64,000 nucleotides of DNA, from the NCBI GenBank assembly GCA_040954595.2, contig CM082598.2, forward strand, positions 5,828,001-5,892,000, given 5' to 3'. The translations under genes and the position numbers were made by a program. The first letter of the stretch is position 1; each line of letters starts with the position of its first letter. Under the pieces are notes generated by a model. The model did no database searches. It was not told where the DNA came from and saw only the letters and a program-made list of their open reading frames with translations. Shown piece after piece: positions 13,343-25,600 of this stretch. Source of the stretch: Balanoglossus misakiensis. Lineage: Eukaryota; Hemichordata.

Positions 13343-13650
13343 CACTGGTATGGGGGTCACACACACACCATTAAGACGGTTCTGATCCGTCTCAGATCAG
13401 ATACCGTCTTTAAAAAATAACACGTGTGGACGGTGTAAGTGGTCCTGATATGTCTCAGATTTGAGACGGCTTTTCCGGTCAGACCTGATCCGGTGTAAGG
13501 ATTAACACCTCTCCGCAACCTGTTGTCTATGGGGCCGAGCCTCAGCACCTATACATAAACTGTGTGTGTGTGGACACAAGGCGACGCAAAGGATTAATGC
13601 TCTGTGTTTACCATAGGCAAATAGTGTCTCAAATTTTTCCCTGTCTGAAT
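13343..13650 (+). repeat. About 300-bp dispersed direct repeat, copy 1
   Basis: gggggtcacacacacaccat through caggcaaatagtgtctc-like sequence matches 18545-18845 in the same orientation. Related inner inverted motifs (gtctcagatcagatacc / agatttgagac) suggest an old transposon. Confidence 0.75.
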
Positions 13651-13806
13651 CGTTTTATGTTCAACCAGTAAAAGTTCAACATAGCATCTTTAACAACACT
13701 TTACAAACTTTACGGCAAGAAGAGGATCACCCTATGCTGAAATCAACAATGACACGCGTGGAACCCTAATGATAGAAATCGGGATGTTCAATCACGTGGC
13801 TCAATT

Positions 13807-13992
13807 GAAGGAATATAGTCACCTCCAATTAACATACGCCCATATATGGCTGAAATGGCGTGTTCGAGCGTTCTGAAGAACATATGGTGGCGCTCTTTTT
13901 TCGCGTGTGCCACCCACTAAAAATCTGTGATTGACTAGAACTCAATTTGCCATGGTAACTATAGGTAATTTTCTATAGGTGACCGTATAACT
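13807..13992. mobile_element. Family 2 MITE
   Basis: About 190 bp with degenerate ends (aggaatatagtcacc / gaccgtataact) and the family core catatggtggcgctc. Intergenic 3' of the collagen gene. Confidence 0.8.
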
Positions 13993-14014
13993 TTAAGCGT
14001 GGGGTACCAGAGGC

Positions 14015-14410
14015 GAACTCTAGTCTAGTCCACGAGTCGCGTCACTTGCTGATTTTTTTAAATCTCAATACTTTTTGTGTGTTTGCGGTGACTTTTGTCT
14101 TAATAAATTATCTCAATACTTTTTGTGTGCACGGTTGCTTTGAACTGTTTCTGGTAGTGAGCATAAAGGTATACAGTCACCTATGGAAATTTAGCTATAG
14201 TTACCATGGCAAAATGAGATCTAGCCAATCACAGGTTTTCAGTGAGTGGCACAAGCGACTACGCATTTCGCCTAGACATACGCCCTCACAGTCGCTGTCT
14301 TTTACTCCACACATGCTACAGAGAGAGACTCGGAGCATTTTTTAATGTATTTATTACGATATAATGAAGCCCTTAGACTCGGAGCAATTCTAGGCGAACT
14401 CCGGATAGGG
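14015..14410. mobile_element. Family 9 element interrupted by a family 2 half
   Basis: ctagtctagtccacgagtcgc and the aatactttttgtgtg blocks, then the family 2 insertion, then cttagactcggagcaattc. Confidence 0.62.
14167..14275. mobile_element. Family 2 MITE half, inside a family 9 element
   Basis: Right half in inverted orientation, aggtatacagtcacc to the gattggctagat block, interrupting the sequence related to 46988-47250. Confidence 0.7.
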
Positions 14411-14650
14411 AACGGAAATCCAAATTACAAAAACAGGAGAGCTTGAATATAATCTATCACCACCACTTTGAATATGATGAGTGATGCCCTATCATACAAA
14501 AATATTCAAGGTGCTCATACTTGATTTTGAGCATTTTTTTATTATGCGTAAAATAAATGTATATGCCTAATGCATTTGCCGCCGTTCTCTATCTTCATGT
14601 CACTGTGCACATATATTAACTTTAATTACTCTCATTTGAACGACGCTTAA

Positions 14651-14807
14651 AGGTATACAGTCACCTCCAATTTACATACGCCCATATATGGCTGAAAAGG
14701 CGTAAAGAACATATGGTGGCGCTCACCCACTGAAAATCTGTGATTGGCTTGATCTCAATTTGCCATGGTAACTATATAGCTAATTTTCCATAGGTGACCG
14801 TATACCT
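14651..14807. mobile_element. Family 2 MITE abutting the collagen stop codon
   Basis: TTAA at 14647-14650 and 14808-14811; the latter directly touches the TGA (14812-14814, minus strand) of the transmembrane collagen, so any 3' UTR starts inside the element. Confidence 0.88.
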
Positions 14808-14811
14808 TTAA

Positions 14812-17800
14812 TCAAATCGTACAAACCGCACAGGTTAATTCATGTCCCGAAGTATATATATCACACGGCAAAGTCCCAGAATCACATCTTCCTTCAACGG
14901 GATAAAGCAGAGCCCCCTCTTGGTTACTGCCACTGTTAGGTCTTCCCTCTGGATTGCGATCAACGCACACGTATTGAGAGCGTTTATGGTTGTAGGCCGC
15001 GGACATGAGATAACCGTAGTACTCCCTGGTCCAGTCCGGGGTTGGACATTCGTTGCGCGCCGGGACCATTAGCAGAGTGCTGCGAGATTTCACGCGGCAT
15101 ACTGAACACACCGGATCAGAATCATGGACAGCCGACAGGGCAAGGAACGCGTTGGTTTCGTACTCTGCGCCGTACATTCGACTCTGACTTTGATACCCAG
15201 AACGAGGGCTGTCGTAGATTGGGTTCAGAGGTAGACACTGGTAGTTGGCACCGCTACCGGACTGAGTATAGTAACTACCACCGATTAAACCTGTAATAAA
15301 TTAAAGGCGATTTTTTGATATCATGCAAATGGCAGCTTTTTTCAGGTACATGAGCTGCAACTGGATAAAAATATTAAAGTTTTAAATAATCTCATCTATG
15401 CTTTTAATTATGTCTATTAAATAATATTTCATGATAAACATATAGCGGGCTCAACACTTATTTATGACAAAATGGCCAAAAATTAAAGAAAAACGAAACT
15501 TCCTGCAATTTTTGAAAAAGTGCAATATTGCAATGAAATGGTGGCGGCCATATTCGCTTGCGGCAAAGCTTTATTATGATTTATCTGGTTAAAACTTGCA
15601 TATGCACTCATATTTAGGGTTTATAATGCTTGTGTATAGTTCACCGCCTTCATCTGCATGGACTAATGGTAGTACAGTTTGAAACAAAAATTATGATAAT
15701 TATCCCAAAAGTTGCAGCTTATGTGCCTTTAAGGTATGTACTCTTGGGAACAATCTTTGAATTAGAAACGGGTGACATATATTTCTTATAACAATTATGA
15801 CGGGAGGACGGCTTGTGGAATGGCTATGGCACTCTGATGTGTGTCATCCCCTTAATGTAAAGTCAAGATACGTTTAATCGACATACCATCGTAAACGAGT
15901 TCCGCCGTAGAGGGACACGTCTTCCTTCCCCATCGTACATACACAGTGCCTGTGTCATTCCGGACTCCACTGCGGATGTTTTCTACGATTTCTGCAATGT
16001 CAACGGGAGGTGCTGTTGGCCCTGGGAGACCCGGAGTTCCTGGTGGTCCACGCAGTCCAGCTGGGGGAGTGGAACAGATAATTGATGATAAAGGCCAGAG
16101 AGAAAAAAAATCTTGTTCATCGGATTTTTTGGACCAAGTTCCAGGAGCGGCGAGCGAATATTTTTTCTGTTATTTTTTTAGGCTGAAGGTAAATGCGATT
16201 CTCTGGCATATTTGCACAGATGCAGACAAGGCGAGATAATTGTTTCTCTTTTTACCAGAAATATCTCAGACAAAAACACTGATACATATACTTGTAACTG
16301 AATTCAATACTATATTTCCCAACAATAACATAGGCAATTACATTTTACAGTTGGTGTTTGCACAACATATTCTGGCCACCAGCGGCAGTACTAAGAATTT
16401 TGTAACGCGGAAGTAGAATTTGCCGAGATCCAAAAAAAAATCCCAAATCAGCCAAAGTAGAAGCGGCGATTCCGATGAACAATTTATTTTTTCTTTCTGG
16501 CCTAACGTGTTTTATGATATCATGGTGCAATCATTTCTTTACCATTTTTCCTTAGTTTAATGACACAGACTGACACACTTGAACGTCCTACCTGGTCCAG
16601 CCTTCCCACGTATTCCTTGTTCTCCGGTTTCTCCCCTCGGACCGGGATTTCCTCTCGGTCCCGGCTCTCCTACAGGACCTGCACTCCCCTCCTCGCCCGC
16701 TACGCCATCTCTGCCATCTCTACCCGCAGCCCCTTGCAAACCCGGTGGCCCGATGACTCCAGGTAACCCACGGGGTCCTACCGGCCCGGGAGCACCAGCT
16801 GGTCCAGATTGTCCCACGTGACCACACAGGTGTGCGACTTCAATGAAAACAAATGGAATTGTAACACACCATGCAGCGAACCCTCGATCGTGATTCGGCA
16901 ATACGCCGTCACGTGACCTTAGTCATTTCGAACTGTTCCCTAGGGCATCATTTCGATCGGTTTCTGCCCGGTACTGTTGCCTCGTCTTGATATAATTCCG
17001 TGTTTGGTGTGTTACAAAACACATGACGACTGACATATTCGGGCAACAGTGTATTTTGCATCTCGGGACTGCCAGTCACACCAAATCAGTCTGTTTACCC
17101 TCGGGCTATGCCCTCGGGAAAACAAGACTGTTTTAGTTGTGACTAGCAGCGCCCTCGGTCATCAATATACACATGATGACTGACAATGAGGGCAACAGTG
17201 TATTTTGATGACCGAGGGTGCTGCTAGTCACAACTAAAACAGTCTTGTTTTCCCGAGGGCATAGCCCGAGGGAAAACAGACTGTTTTGGTGTGACTGGCA
17301 GTCCCGAGGTCATTAAAAATACACTGTTGCCCGAATATGTCAGCCATCATGTGTTTTATAACACACCAAACCGATCGAACTGATGCCCAAGGCAACAGTT
17401 CGAAATGACTAAGGTCACGTGACGTCGTATTGACGAATCACGATCGAGGGTTCGCTGCATGGTGTGTTATAAAATACATTGTTGCCCTCATTGTCAGTCA
17501 TCATGTGTATACTGTCATAGCCAATGTAAATGTACACGGAAGCGTTGTTTACCAAATATATATGTTTGGAGTTGTACGACAGCTACATTGTAACCCTTAA
17601 GTGCCCATATTTTGCCTACATACATACATACATACGCCCATGGCTGAAATGGCGTATTTGGGTGTTCTAAAAAACATATGGTGGCGCGCTTTTTATGATT
17701 GGCTAGATCTCAATTTACCATGGTAACTATTATCTAAATTTAACACGATTGGAACTATTTTAGGATAATTGCATGGTAATAAACTGTGTAAAACTCTCAG

Positions 17801-19355
17801 CACACTGCATGTAGCCTACACACTCGACATATTTTCATTTTGTTTTGTTTTGTTTTGTTTCGGTCAAACAATGACAGAAATAGCACATTCTCCCCAAGTA
17901 CAACGATATTAATAGTTTTGTACACATTTTAGCGGTATGCAATTATCCCAAAATAGTTCCAATCGTGTTATTTGCATTAGTGACCGTATACCTTTAATCT
18001 TTCTTGTGGACGAACTTTGGCATGTAGCAGCACCTGTATAAGCTTAGTACTGATTTCTATTAAAGTTATTGCTTACCATATTTTTATGAGATACAGTGAA
18101 ACCTATTCATTACAGATACCTCTCTAGTCAGGACACATATTTACCTTTGCAAACGATGCCCGTGCACCTAAGTCTTACTTTGATTAAAATATACATACCC
18201 ATCTCTTCTGTGCTGTGAGTGACGTCACGTTTGGCTACACCAGCATTTCGATCATAATCCTCATTCTGCGTGGCCTTCAAGAGGTTTTGCTGTTACATAA
18301 AGTACATATCATTATTTTTTAAAGACAATTACTGCCTCTCGTCATCTGATTACAAGATGATCTGAAATAAGCTTACAATATATAAATCGATCATTTTCTG
18401 TGAAATATTCCACTTCCAGCCGCCACTATAGCATAGGCAATCAATAAGTGAGATGCAGTAAAATTCTGAGTAGGTTGCCCTATATTATTATTAGCACAGT
18501 ATAGTTTGTTATGACAAACTAGGCGGGAAATAAGCCCAGTCCCACATATGCGGGTCACACACGCACAATTAAGACGGTTCTGAAGCGTCTCAGATCAGAT
18601 ACCATCTTTAAAAAACAACACATGTGGACGGTGTAAGTGGTTCTGAAACGTCTCAGATTTGAGACAGCTTTGCCGGCCAGACCTGAGCCGGTGTAAGGAT
18701 TAACACCTCTCCGCAACCAATTGTCTATGGGACTGAGCCTCAGCGCCTATACCTAAACTTTGTGTGTGTGGACACAAGGCGACTCAAAGGATTAATGCTC
18801 TGTGTTTACCATAGGTGAATAGTGTCTCTGAAACGTTTCTAATTTTACCCTGTCTGAACCTGGTAACAGATGTAATGATGGATAAATCGATCGCTTACTG
18901 CGCTAGGCCGCCACTAGCAGAGACACTCAAAATCACCGCCCGATAAAATGTTACGTATTTTGTCATTATGAGCACATATTTGTCACATAAAAATAACAAT
19001 TCTGGCAAATGGAAATAGCCAATAACTCGGGATTGCACGTATTTCTTTCTTGAAGCAAGGAAGTTAATTTCTTCAACTGATTTGAAACATAGACTGTGAA
19101 ACTGATCGTATTGTTCCGACGACAACATTACTGTTACGGGATTCGATGGGTTAATTTTGATCAAACCATGCATAGACCACGTATACTGTCTAAGATTAAA
19201 CAACTTACCATCTCGCTAACTCTTTCTTTCATCTCCAATAGCCAAACAACCGTCAAGATGTTACAGCTCAGAGCAAACAATGCCAACAGAATTGCAGCCA
19301 CGGCAGTGTGACTTCCACTGCAGACGGCATACGATGTCTTCTTCTGTCCATCCAT
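14812..19355 (-). CDS. Type II transmembrane short-chain collagen
   Basis: Membrane-anchored extracellular collagen, expected to trimerise through its triple helix. Exons: 19355-19209, 18289-18199, 16837-16592, 16060-15887, 15290-14812 (1137 nt, 378 residues, phases 0,1,1,1). Residues 1-15 are cytoplasmic; about 17-40 form one hydrophobic signal-anchor; 41-84 form a short stalk with a Cys at 84. Residues 85-177 are 31 uninterrupted Gly-X-Y triplets running across the exon 3/4 junction. The C-terminal domain (about 186-378) contains [12 protein letters not shown], then [14 protein letters not shown] and further spaced Cys (10 in all), the pattern of the 'short-chain collagen C4' C-terminal domain known from sponges and other invertebrates. 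The gene lies between two divergent SLC5 genes. A family 2 foldback element sits immediately 3' of the stop, its TTAA touching the TGA. A long palindrome fills part of intron 2. Confidence 0.88.
16862..17480. mobile_element. Two family 8 elements fused head-to-head (about 620 bp palindrome)
   Basis: Left arm begins acacaccatgcagcgaaccc and the right arm ends in its inverse; the centre lies near 17165-17180. Arms show few mismatches. Fills intron 2 of the collagen gene right up to about 25 bp from the exon 3 acceptor. Confidence 0.85.
17625..17993. mobile_element. Family 2 MITE split by another foldback element
   Basis: Degenerate left end, core catatggtggcgcgc, then an insertion at 17743-17967, then the right end gaccgtatacct followed by TTAA. 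Intron 2 of the collagen gene. Confidence 0.78.
17743..17967. mobile_element. Foldback element with 25-30 bp TIRs, nested in family 2
   Basis: Terminal inverted repeats cacgattggaactatttt and its complement enclose about 165 bp of AT-rich spacer. Flanks TTAA on the left and TTAT on the right suggest a TTAA target duplication with one change. Confidence 0.8.
18545..18845 (+). repeat. About 300-bp dispersed direct repeat, copy 2
   Basis: Second copy, in intron 1 of the collagen gene, with roughly 10% scattered differences from the first. Confidence 0.75.
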
Positions 19356-19733
19356 TGCGTTCTTATGGCCAGAAAGCGCGAAAGAATTGAGAATGACCGG
19401 ACACTACCGCGTCATATTCATGGTAAACAGGAAACGGGATGTTTTTATGTGGTACCTGGGAGTGGAAATTTGTCTGAATTTGCCCAGACCCCTGGATATT
19501 ATGCAAATTTTTATCTTCCAGGGATGAAGTACCCTTCCATAGTACGGCAGAGGGTAGACGGGCACATATCTAGAGTATTGGCACAATACATTCACTCAGT
19601 AATCCCTCTGGAGTCAACCTAAATAAGGCACAGTCACAAATTTCAGTATTTCGACTTTGATGAGCCTAAAGCATTGTTTTCATTTGTATATTCATGAACA
19701 TTCGACATTTCCCGCACCCGAAAAGACGGTTTC

Positions 19734-19772
19734 GATTAATCACTGTGATTAATCACGGTGCGGGGTATAAAA
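19734..19772 (+). promoter_or_regulatory. Candidate TATA promoter with paired GATTAATCAC
   Basis: Two GATTAATCAC copies (19734-19743 and 19747-19756) lie just before gcggggTATAAAAg (TATA at 19766-19772). The spacing looks promoter-like, but no coding exon was recognised downstream up to 20612, and the copies could be part of a small inverted repeat (cccgcacc / ggtgcggg). Confidence 0.25.
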
Positions 19773-20612
19773 GACCCCCCAAATCAGTGGCGAATCTTAA
19801 TGCCGTTTGACTGACAACAGACAACACCAACGATCTTGGCTCTACGAAAATCGGCCCAAACAGGTCCAAGCATAAAGAATTACACCACACAACACAGTAG
19901 TTGGCTTTATAAACACACACAACATAAAGTTATCGACGAAAAAGTACACGAGTTTTTGAAACAACGATGATTTTGGCAGAAATCTGGTTTCAGTGCTTTT
20001 CAGAAGCGTCCCTGGGAAACAATAACCACGCCATTCAAACAGCTGTCAATCGCGTGGAAGTGTAAAGTGTTCAATTATTTTCTATGTACATGAGATCAAT
20101 TTACTCAGTCATTATGCACGACGACCACTCCCAAATAAACAACTATACAAACAGACGTTAATCCGAACCCCGGTACTTTCCGCTCCGGGGTTTAAGTTTT
20201 CAGCCTCTAGCTTGTCTCACACGCATGTTCCAAATGCATCTACTTTTTCAGTGTTTCTATAAATGGTGAAAGCTAATATGACTGCTTGAAGCGTAAACAG
20301 GATGTCTTGTTTCTAATCGAAGGGAAACTTATGGATCATAAATCAAAATCAACATGTATGCTTCACAGCTGCATGAGTTATGCTTCTACACTGTCTTCGC
20401 TAGTGACAGACCGTATCGTCTTGTACTTGTTGAGTCATACAAACGTTTCTTATCAGTTTTGTTATAGACACCAGAAAAGAATACGAAATTTATGTAATCG
20501 GCAAAAGCTTAACCTCATGATCATTTGTGAGGCCAGTACTGTGGTGGTGATGGTGTTGGTGATGGTCAGAGGGAGCCACTGGGAGTGTAAAACAACACAG
20601 CCGTGGAGGGAA

Positions 20613-20911
20613 AACAAGACACCGTTTATGTTATTCTACATGTGGATATATAGTGAATTAACGTTCAGCCACACACAACTTCCATCACGTTTGTAGGATA
20701 TGAGAGTAAAAATCTGGCCAAAATGAACAAATGGTAAACACCGATTATTCATTTTGGCGAGTTTGTCACTCTCGTGTCTACAAGTTGAATGGAAGTTGTG
20801 TGTGGTCGAACGTTGATTCACTATATATCCACATTTACATTAACATAAAGGGTGTCTTGTATCAAACATAATTAATGGGAAAAGGGGCAGCGAGAGAGAG
20901 ACTTTGTCCCT
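20613..20911. mobile_element. Family 1 MITE, copy 4, 5'-truncated
   Basis: Starts within the left arm at acaagacaccg and keeps a full right terminus followed by TTAA. Intergenic, between the collagen gene and cotransporter B. Confidence 0.85.
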
Positions 20912-21699
20912 TTAATGTCAAAGCGACGCCCACACAACATGTAGCTATTTATATCACACTTAGATCTAAACAAATAGATCAAATGTAGGCCTACAACTAT
21001 ATTGACAGAAACAATCGCACCTTGTCCTGGGGTGACGAGGTCCACATTTTTAAAACAGCGTGACCTAGATTTAACTGAATATGCTCTCGTGATTAATTAA
21101 TTACCCTGTGAACAGTTGTCAGAATCTACGAATTTTTACTAACTGAGGCCTCTTTCTTCTTTCGTCTATTTTTGGAAACAGTTTGTTAAAGGATTGATGA
21201 CGAAGTATCTTGTGCAGTTCGTTACAACATATAAGGATCGCCTTGAGAGCGAAATTGTCCCAAATTTGACATTCAAAATAGTCGCCAATCTCCGTGTTAC
21301 CTCTTTGGAGAAAAATATAAAAGTTGTGATTTATATCAAAACAAGATTGTGAATAACACTTTCTTTTCTTCCTTAATTTCAAAAAGACTTCAATTCGCAC
21401 ACACTGCAATACAGCAGAGACTTGAAAGATTTGGGGGACCACAGATCAACTTTCTTAAACGCCTGTCCCCAATTGCAAGCTTAAGGTTTGCACGGCCAGA
21501 TAGCCACAGACAGATATTAACTCCCTGTGTGAACACGGGACCTAAAATTACAACTCTGCACTAGTTTAAATTGGTGAGCGTTCACGTACATATACTATGT
21601 CGCCGAGCTGGGGCATTTAACACGCTCCAGGGTTAGTAAAACTGTAGTTGTTACCCAGACCAAAAACAGAGAAAATATCATCAAAAATTGCAGTTTTTT

Positions 21700-22025
21700 T
21701 GTAGAGCTGCCACTTTTTGCATTATTTTCGTGATTTTATTTTCCAGCTTAGATTGGTACACCTAAATAAGCTTACTGATAGGTATAAATTAACATGGTAT
21801 TGAAGCCCGATTGATTTGAGGTAACGTTGCATTTTGCAATTTGAAAACGCTGTTTAATCAGCCTCCATACAAACAGTAGGCCTAGGCAGCTATAGTGGTA
21901 TGCGTCGCCAATAGATGACAAAATGATGCATATGCAACTAATATGGCTTAATGGTGAGGATTTCAGAGGATAGGGAATATCTTTCAAGTATTTTATTGTG
22001 GAAAAGAATATGTGAAATTTTGGCT
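21700..22025. mobile_element. Family 6 MITE
   Basis: From gtagagctgccactttttgc to gtgaaattttggc; its right TTAA (22026-22029) is shared with the adjoining family 7 element. Upstream of gene B. Confidence 0.8.
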
Positions 22026-22029
22026 TTAA

Positions 22030-22343
22030 GGATGTACGTTCAGTAAAATTGAAAGTATTGTCATTTTTTTTAATTGTGGATTTTTTTATTCTCCTTTGTA
22101 TGTATAATGAAAATCCGTAATGAAATATAGGGGTCACCGCGCTTGTTTTGCAATTTATCTCAAAATAGAGCGCGGTGACCCCTATATTTTATTTGACCAA
22201 TGAATTTATATTTTGCTGGACTGAGCTATGTGTAAAATATCGCAAAAATGACAATAGTAGAAGTTTGTTTTCTGGCGATGTAATCCTATGGGGAAAAGAC
22301 CGGGCGCGCACTGTTTCCAGTTTATGTTCTGCGCGTACACCCC
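22030..22343. mobile_element. Family 7 MITE
   Basis: TTAA flanks; ends ggatgtacgttcag and ctgcgcgtacacccc. Internal inverted pair ataggggtcaccgcgc / gcgcggtgacccctat. About 260 bp upstream of the gene B start codon. Confidence 0.82.
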
Positions 22344-22601
22344 TTAAACAATTATGTGATATCAGGGTTATCATTACAATAGCATTATGACCGCTGGGTG
22401 ATCCATGATGGACTCTGTTTAATCATCAACTGATGTATACTGTGTCTCTGAGTGTGTCAAACAGTGTTTGTTTTAACTTTGTCCTGTGTCCTTCGGCACA
22501 AGTGCGTTCAGGTACCAGTGCTTCTAGTTCATATGAAGCACTGCTAACAGCTGCTTCGTTGGCTATTTGGAGTTAGTGGCGTTCTTTCACCGAGATCAAT
22601 C

Positions 22602-25600
22602 ATGTCTACGTTAGAGGTGGTGGATATTGTGGTCATCCTGGCTTATCTTGGCCTTATATTTACCGTTGGCATGGCAGTGAGTATAATTACTTTTAAGGTC
22701 AATAATATAACGTTATATTGGTCGATGCGATGCGGCGTTTGCCATGCTGGACACAGGTCGAACTCAGTGCCAGTTCAAAATTAATAGTTAAGTAGTCATT
22801 AACTGAAATTACAGACGGGTACCAATTCACAAATATATTTAGTAGACTCGAGCAAACGATGGAAGGCGAGAAATGATAGAATAAGTGAAGGGGTCGTTGC
22901 GCCGCGTTTGTTTGTTGATAAACATTAGAATTCATCCCCAAAATCACCGAAATAAGATATTTTTTTTAGAATGGACGAAGCAGGCAACCGTAGCATAGAC
23001 TGAGCATGACAGCAACTGAAGATCCTAGTAGGTCGTGGCGACTGCAGTGAGGTTTGTGCTGGTATGGGAGGACATATTCTCACCAGGGGGGGGGACACCC
23101 ACACGGCGCGACGACCTATTTCCTTTACCATTCGCTATATCTGGTATCGTTATCACTTGATTCGAGTTTAATAATTTTATCATACGGTGGAATGCAACTT
23201 GTCAACGAACTGCAGATTCGTGTGATATTAAACCTGACAAACATAGTGCCTTTGAGAAATGTGTAACTGGCATTAATGCTAGCCTGGTGTCCAGACCGCT
23301 GTGTATTTTAGATTCACACACTGCAGTCTGTATACCAGGTAGACTTGCTCCAAGTCTATGGGCTTCATTATGTGTAGGGAACGCGTAGGCCCGGTCGACG
23401 CTACCCGAAACCACAAGCTCAGTCCCAAATTCGAAACTCACCTCACTACCAAAAACACGCTCAAGGCAAGCATGCACGCAAAAATTATTGCAATTATTTA
23501 TTAAGACAAAACAAAAACACCAAAAACACTAAAAGTATTGAGATTTAAAAATCACCAAGCGACTAGTGGGCTAGTCTAGATACCAGGCTACATCAATTCA
23601 TATATACTTCATTCATCGTGAATGTTCTAGCAAACGATGAGATATGCTTCGGAAATTTCCATAAGGGACGAATCAAAAATTGATGACGTCGGGTTGGTCT
23701 CCAGTAAACATATTCGACAACAGAGAGACTGCAAGTAATTAGACCAATGCCAATACAATCACTAGTATAACTTCTTGCAGACGGCAATTTTCAAGATGGT
23801 TCGAAACCTTCGTCCATGTGAATGCCTCTGTATATAATTTTATGACTCTCTATTTGCGAACATCTTCGCCCCAGCACCCCCCGTCATACAGAATGATACA
23901 AAAAACAAGACTTTAAACAATGTGCTCCAAGATTTCAAAGTATTTCTCACACTCCTGGCACGCTGAGAGTGTGGGATCAGAGTGTGAGAACCCACACTCT
24001 CACTGAATCAAAAGCTGTATATGACGCGAGCGCTGATTGGACGACAAAGCGTTCTTTTGTTAACGTGCTAAATGTTACCCAATGGCGCGACGTGTATTAT
24101 ACAGACAGAGAGTGTACACCCGAGAACAGTCAATTTTATTTTCTACAACACGGCATCCACATCCACTGTATCTGATACATGATAGTAGTTACTTTTAAAA
24201 AAAAAATTAAAGATACTTTATATTGAAATTGAAGTTTTTTAAAACGAGGTAAGGGTAGGGCCAGTTAGCAAGATGGCCCACGGGGATTTATTCAGGGATT
24301 TGATAGAAAAAGTTGTCGGTCAGGCTTGTTTTCTTCTTCTGCCTTTCTCTTACACTTGCGATTCTAACCTTTCTCTTACCGATACCTGCTCGCGTGATGC
24401 GCCCTCTGTTGGTGACCTCTTCCTTCCACCTGCCTTCAAAGGTTAGAATCGTAAGGGTAAGGGAAAGGCAGAAAACGAGAAAAAAAGGCTGTGACCGACA
24501 AACTTTTCGATCCAATTCCCGAATAAATCCCTGTGGATGGCCAACATTTAGAGGTCAAACGCTTCTTCATAATTCAAGCCATGTTGACAACACAATGGTC
24601 GACGCCAAACAGACCTTGCTCTCAGATAAGATGAGAAGCAAAGGTTGAACCAAATCAAAGTAAAAAACAAACATGCGTACACGTGGCTGTCATGATTATC
24701 ACATATTTCAAGCGAATTCCTATAGAGACGTGAGTAAAATTACTTTGGTCGGCGCACACGGTGAGTAATTTTCCTCGCGAGGAAAAAAATATCAAAAGGC
24801 TGCCGCACACGAGAGAAATCAGCTGAGCAAAACGCCATTCGAGGAATTTTGCTCAGCAAGTTTCTCTCGTGTGCGGTGGTCTTGAGTAATTTTCCTCGCG
24901 AGGAAAAAAATATCAAACATGTTGAATATCGTGATCCGCGGCGCAAAAGTAAAAAGATCAGGAAAAATCGCCCGCACACGGAAGGAAAATTGCTGAGCAA
25001 AATTCCTCGAATGACTTTTTGCTCAGCTAATTTCTCTCGTGTGCGACGGCCTTAAGTTACTCACACGTCGACAAAATTGTGAAAGCAATGTCAGTAATGC
25101 TTTATAACATTTAGAATTAAAATGACTTCATTGTAGTTAGATGCTTATCTTGTATGAACGGTTGATAAGATGGTCTATATATAGAGGAGATAAGATAAGT
25201 TTCAAATTTCATCGACTCGGTGATGGGATGAAGTCAATATGATGATATCAAAAGTCTGTAGAATTTTTCGAGTATTCATCAACTATATTGTCTCACACAC
25301 GATCCCATACCAGTACACTTATGTCATAACACTGAAATTAGGGTCCATCTTCAAGAACCGACGCCACATTTTGTAAACGGAGTCGTTTTCTTTACTTCGA
25401 TTGGCTAAAGTCGTGACACTCAAATGAAGGACCATGTTGATGTTGTTGAAATTTAATATTCACGACACCATGAAATTTATTTTAATTTGGCCCACATGCC
25501 TAAGGTATCTATGGGGATTTAGTCCCTTTATCTGAATTGTATAATTAATTTGTAACTGTTAATTATCGTTTTGTTCTCTCCCAGCTTAGGCTATCAGAAT

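Larger units (their letters stand above)
19356..22601. other. Intergenic region between collagen gene and cotransporter B
   Basis: Shared upstream region of two divergent genes. Contains the TATA-like site, a truncated family 1 element, and adjoining family 6 and family 7 elements. The ORF at 20286-20696 runs into the family 1 element and shows no family motif. No gene seen. Confidence 0.5.

Noticed and set aside
20286-20696. 136-codon ORF in the intergenic region
   Set aside because: Its last third is family 1 MITE sequence and the rest shows no motif.
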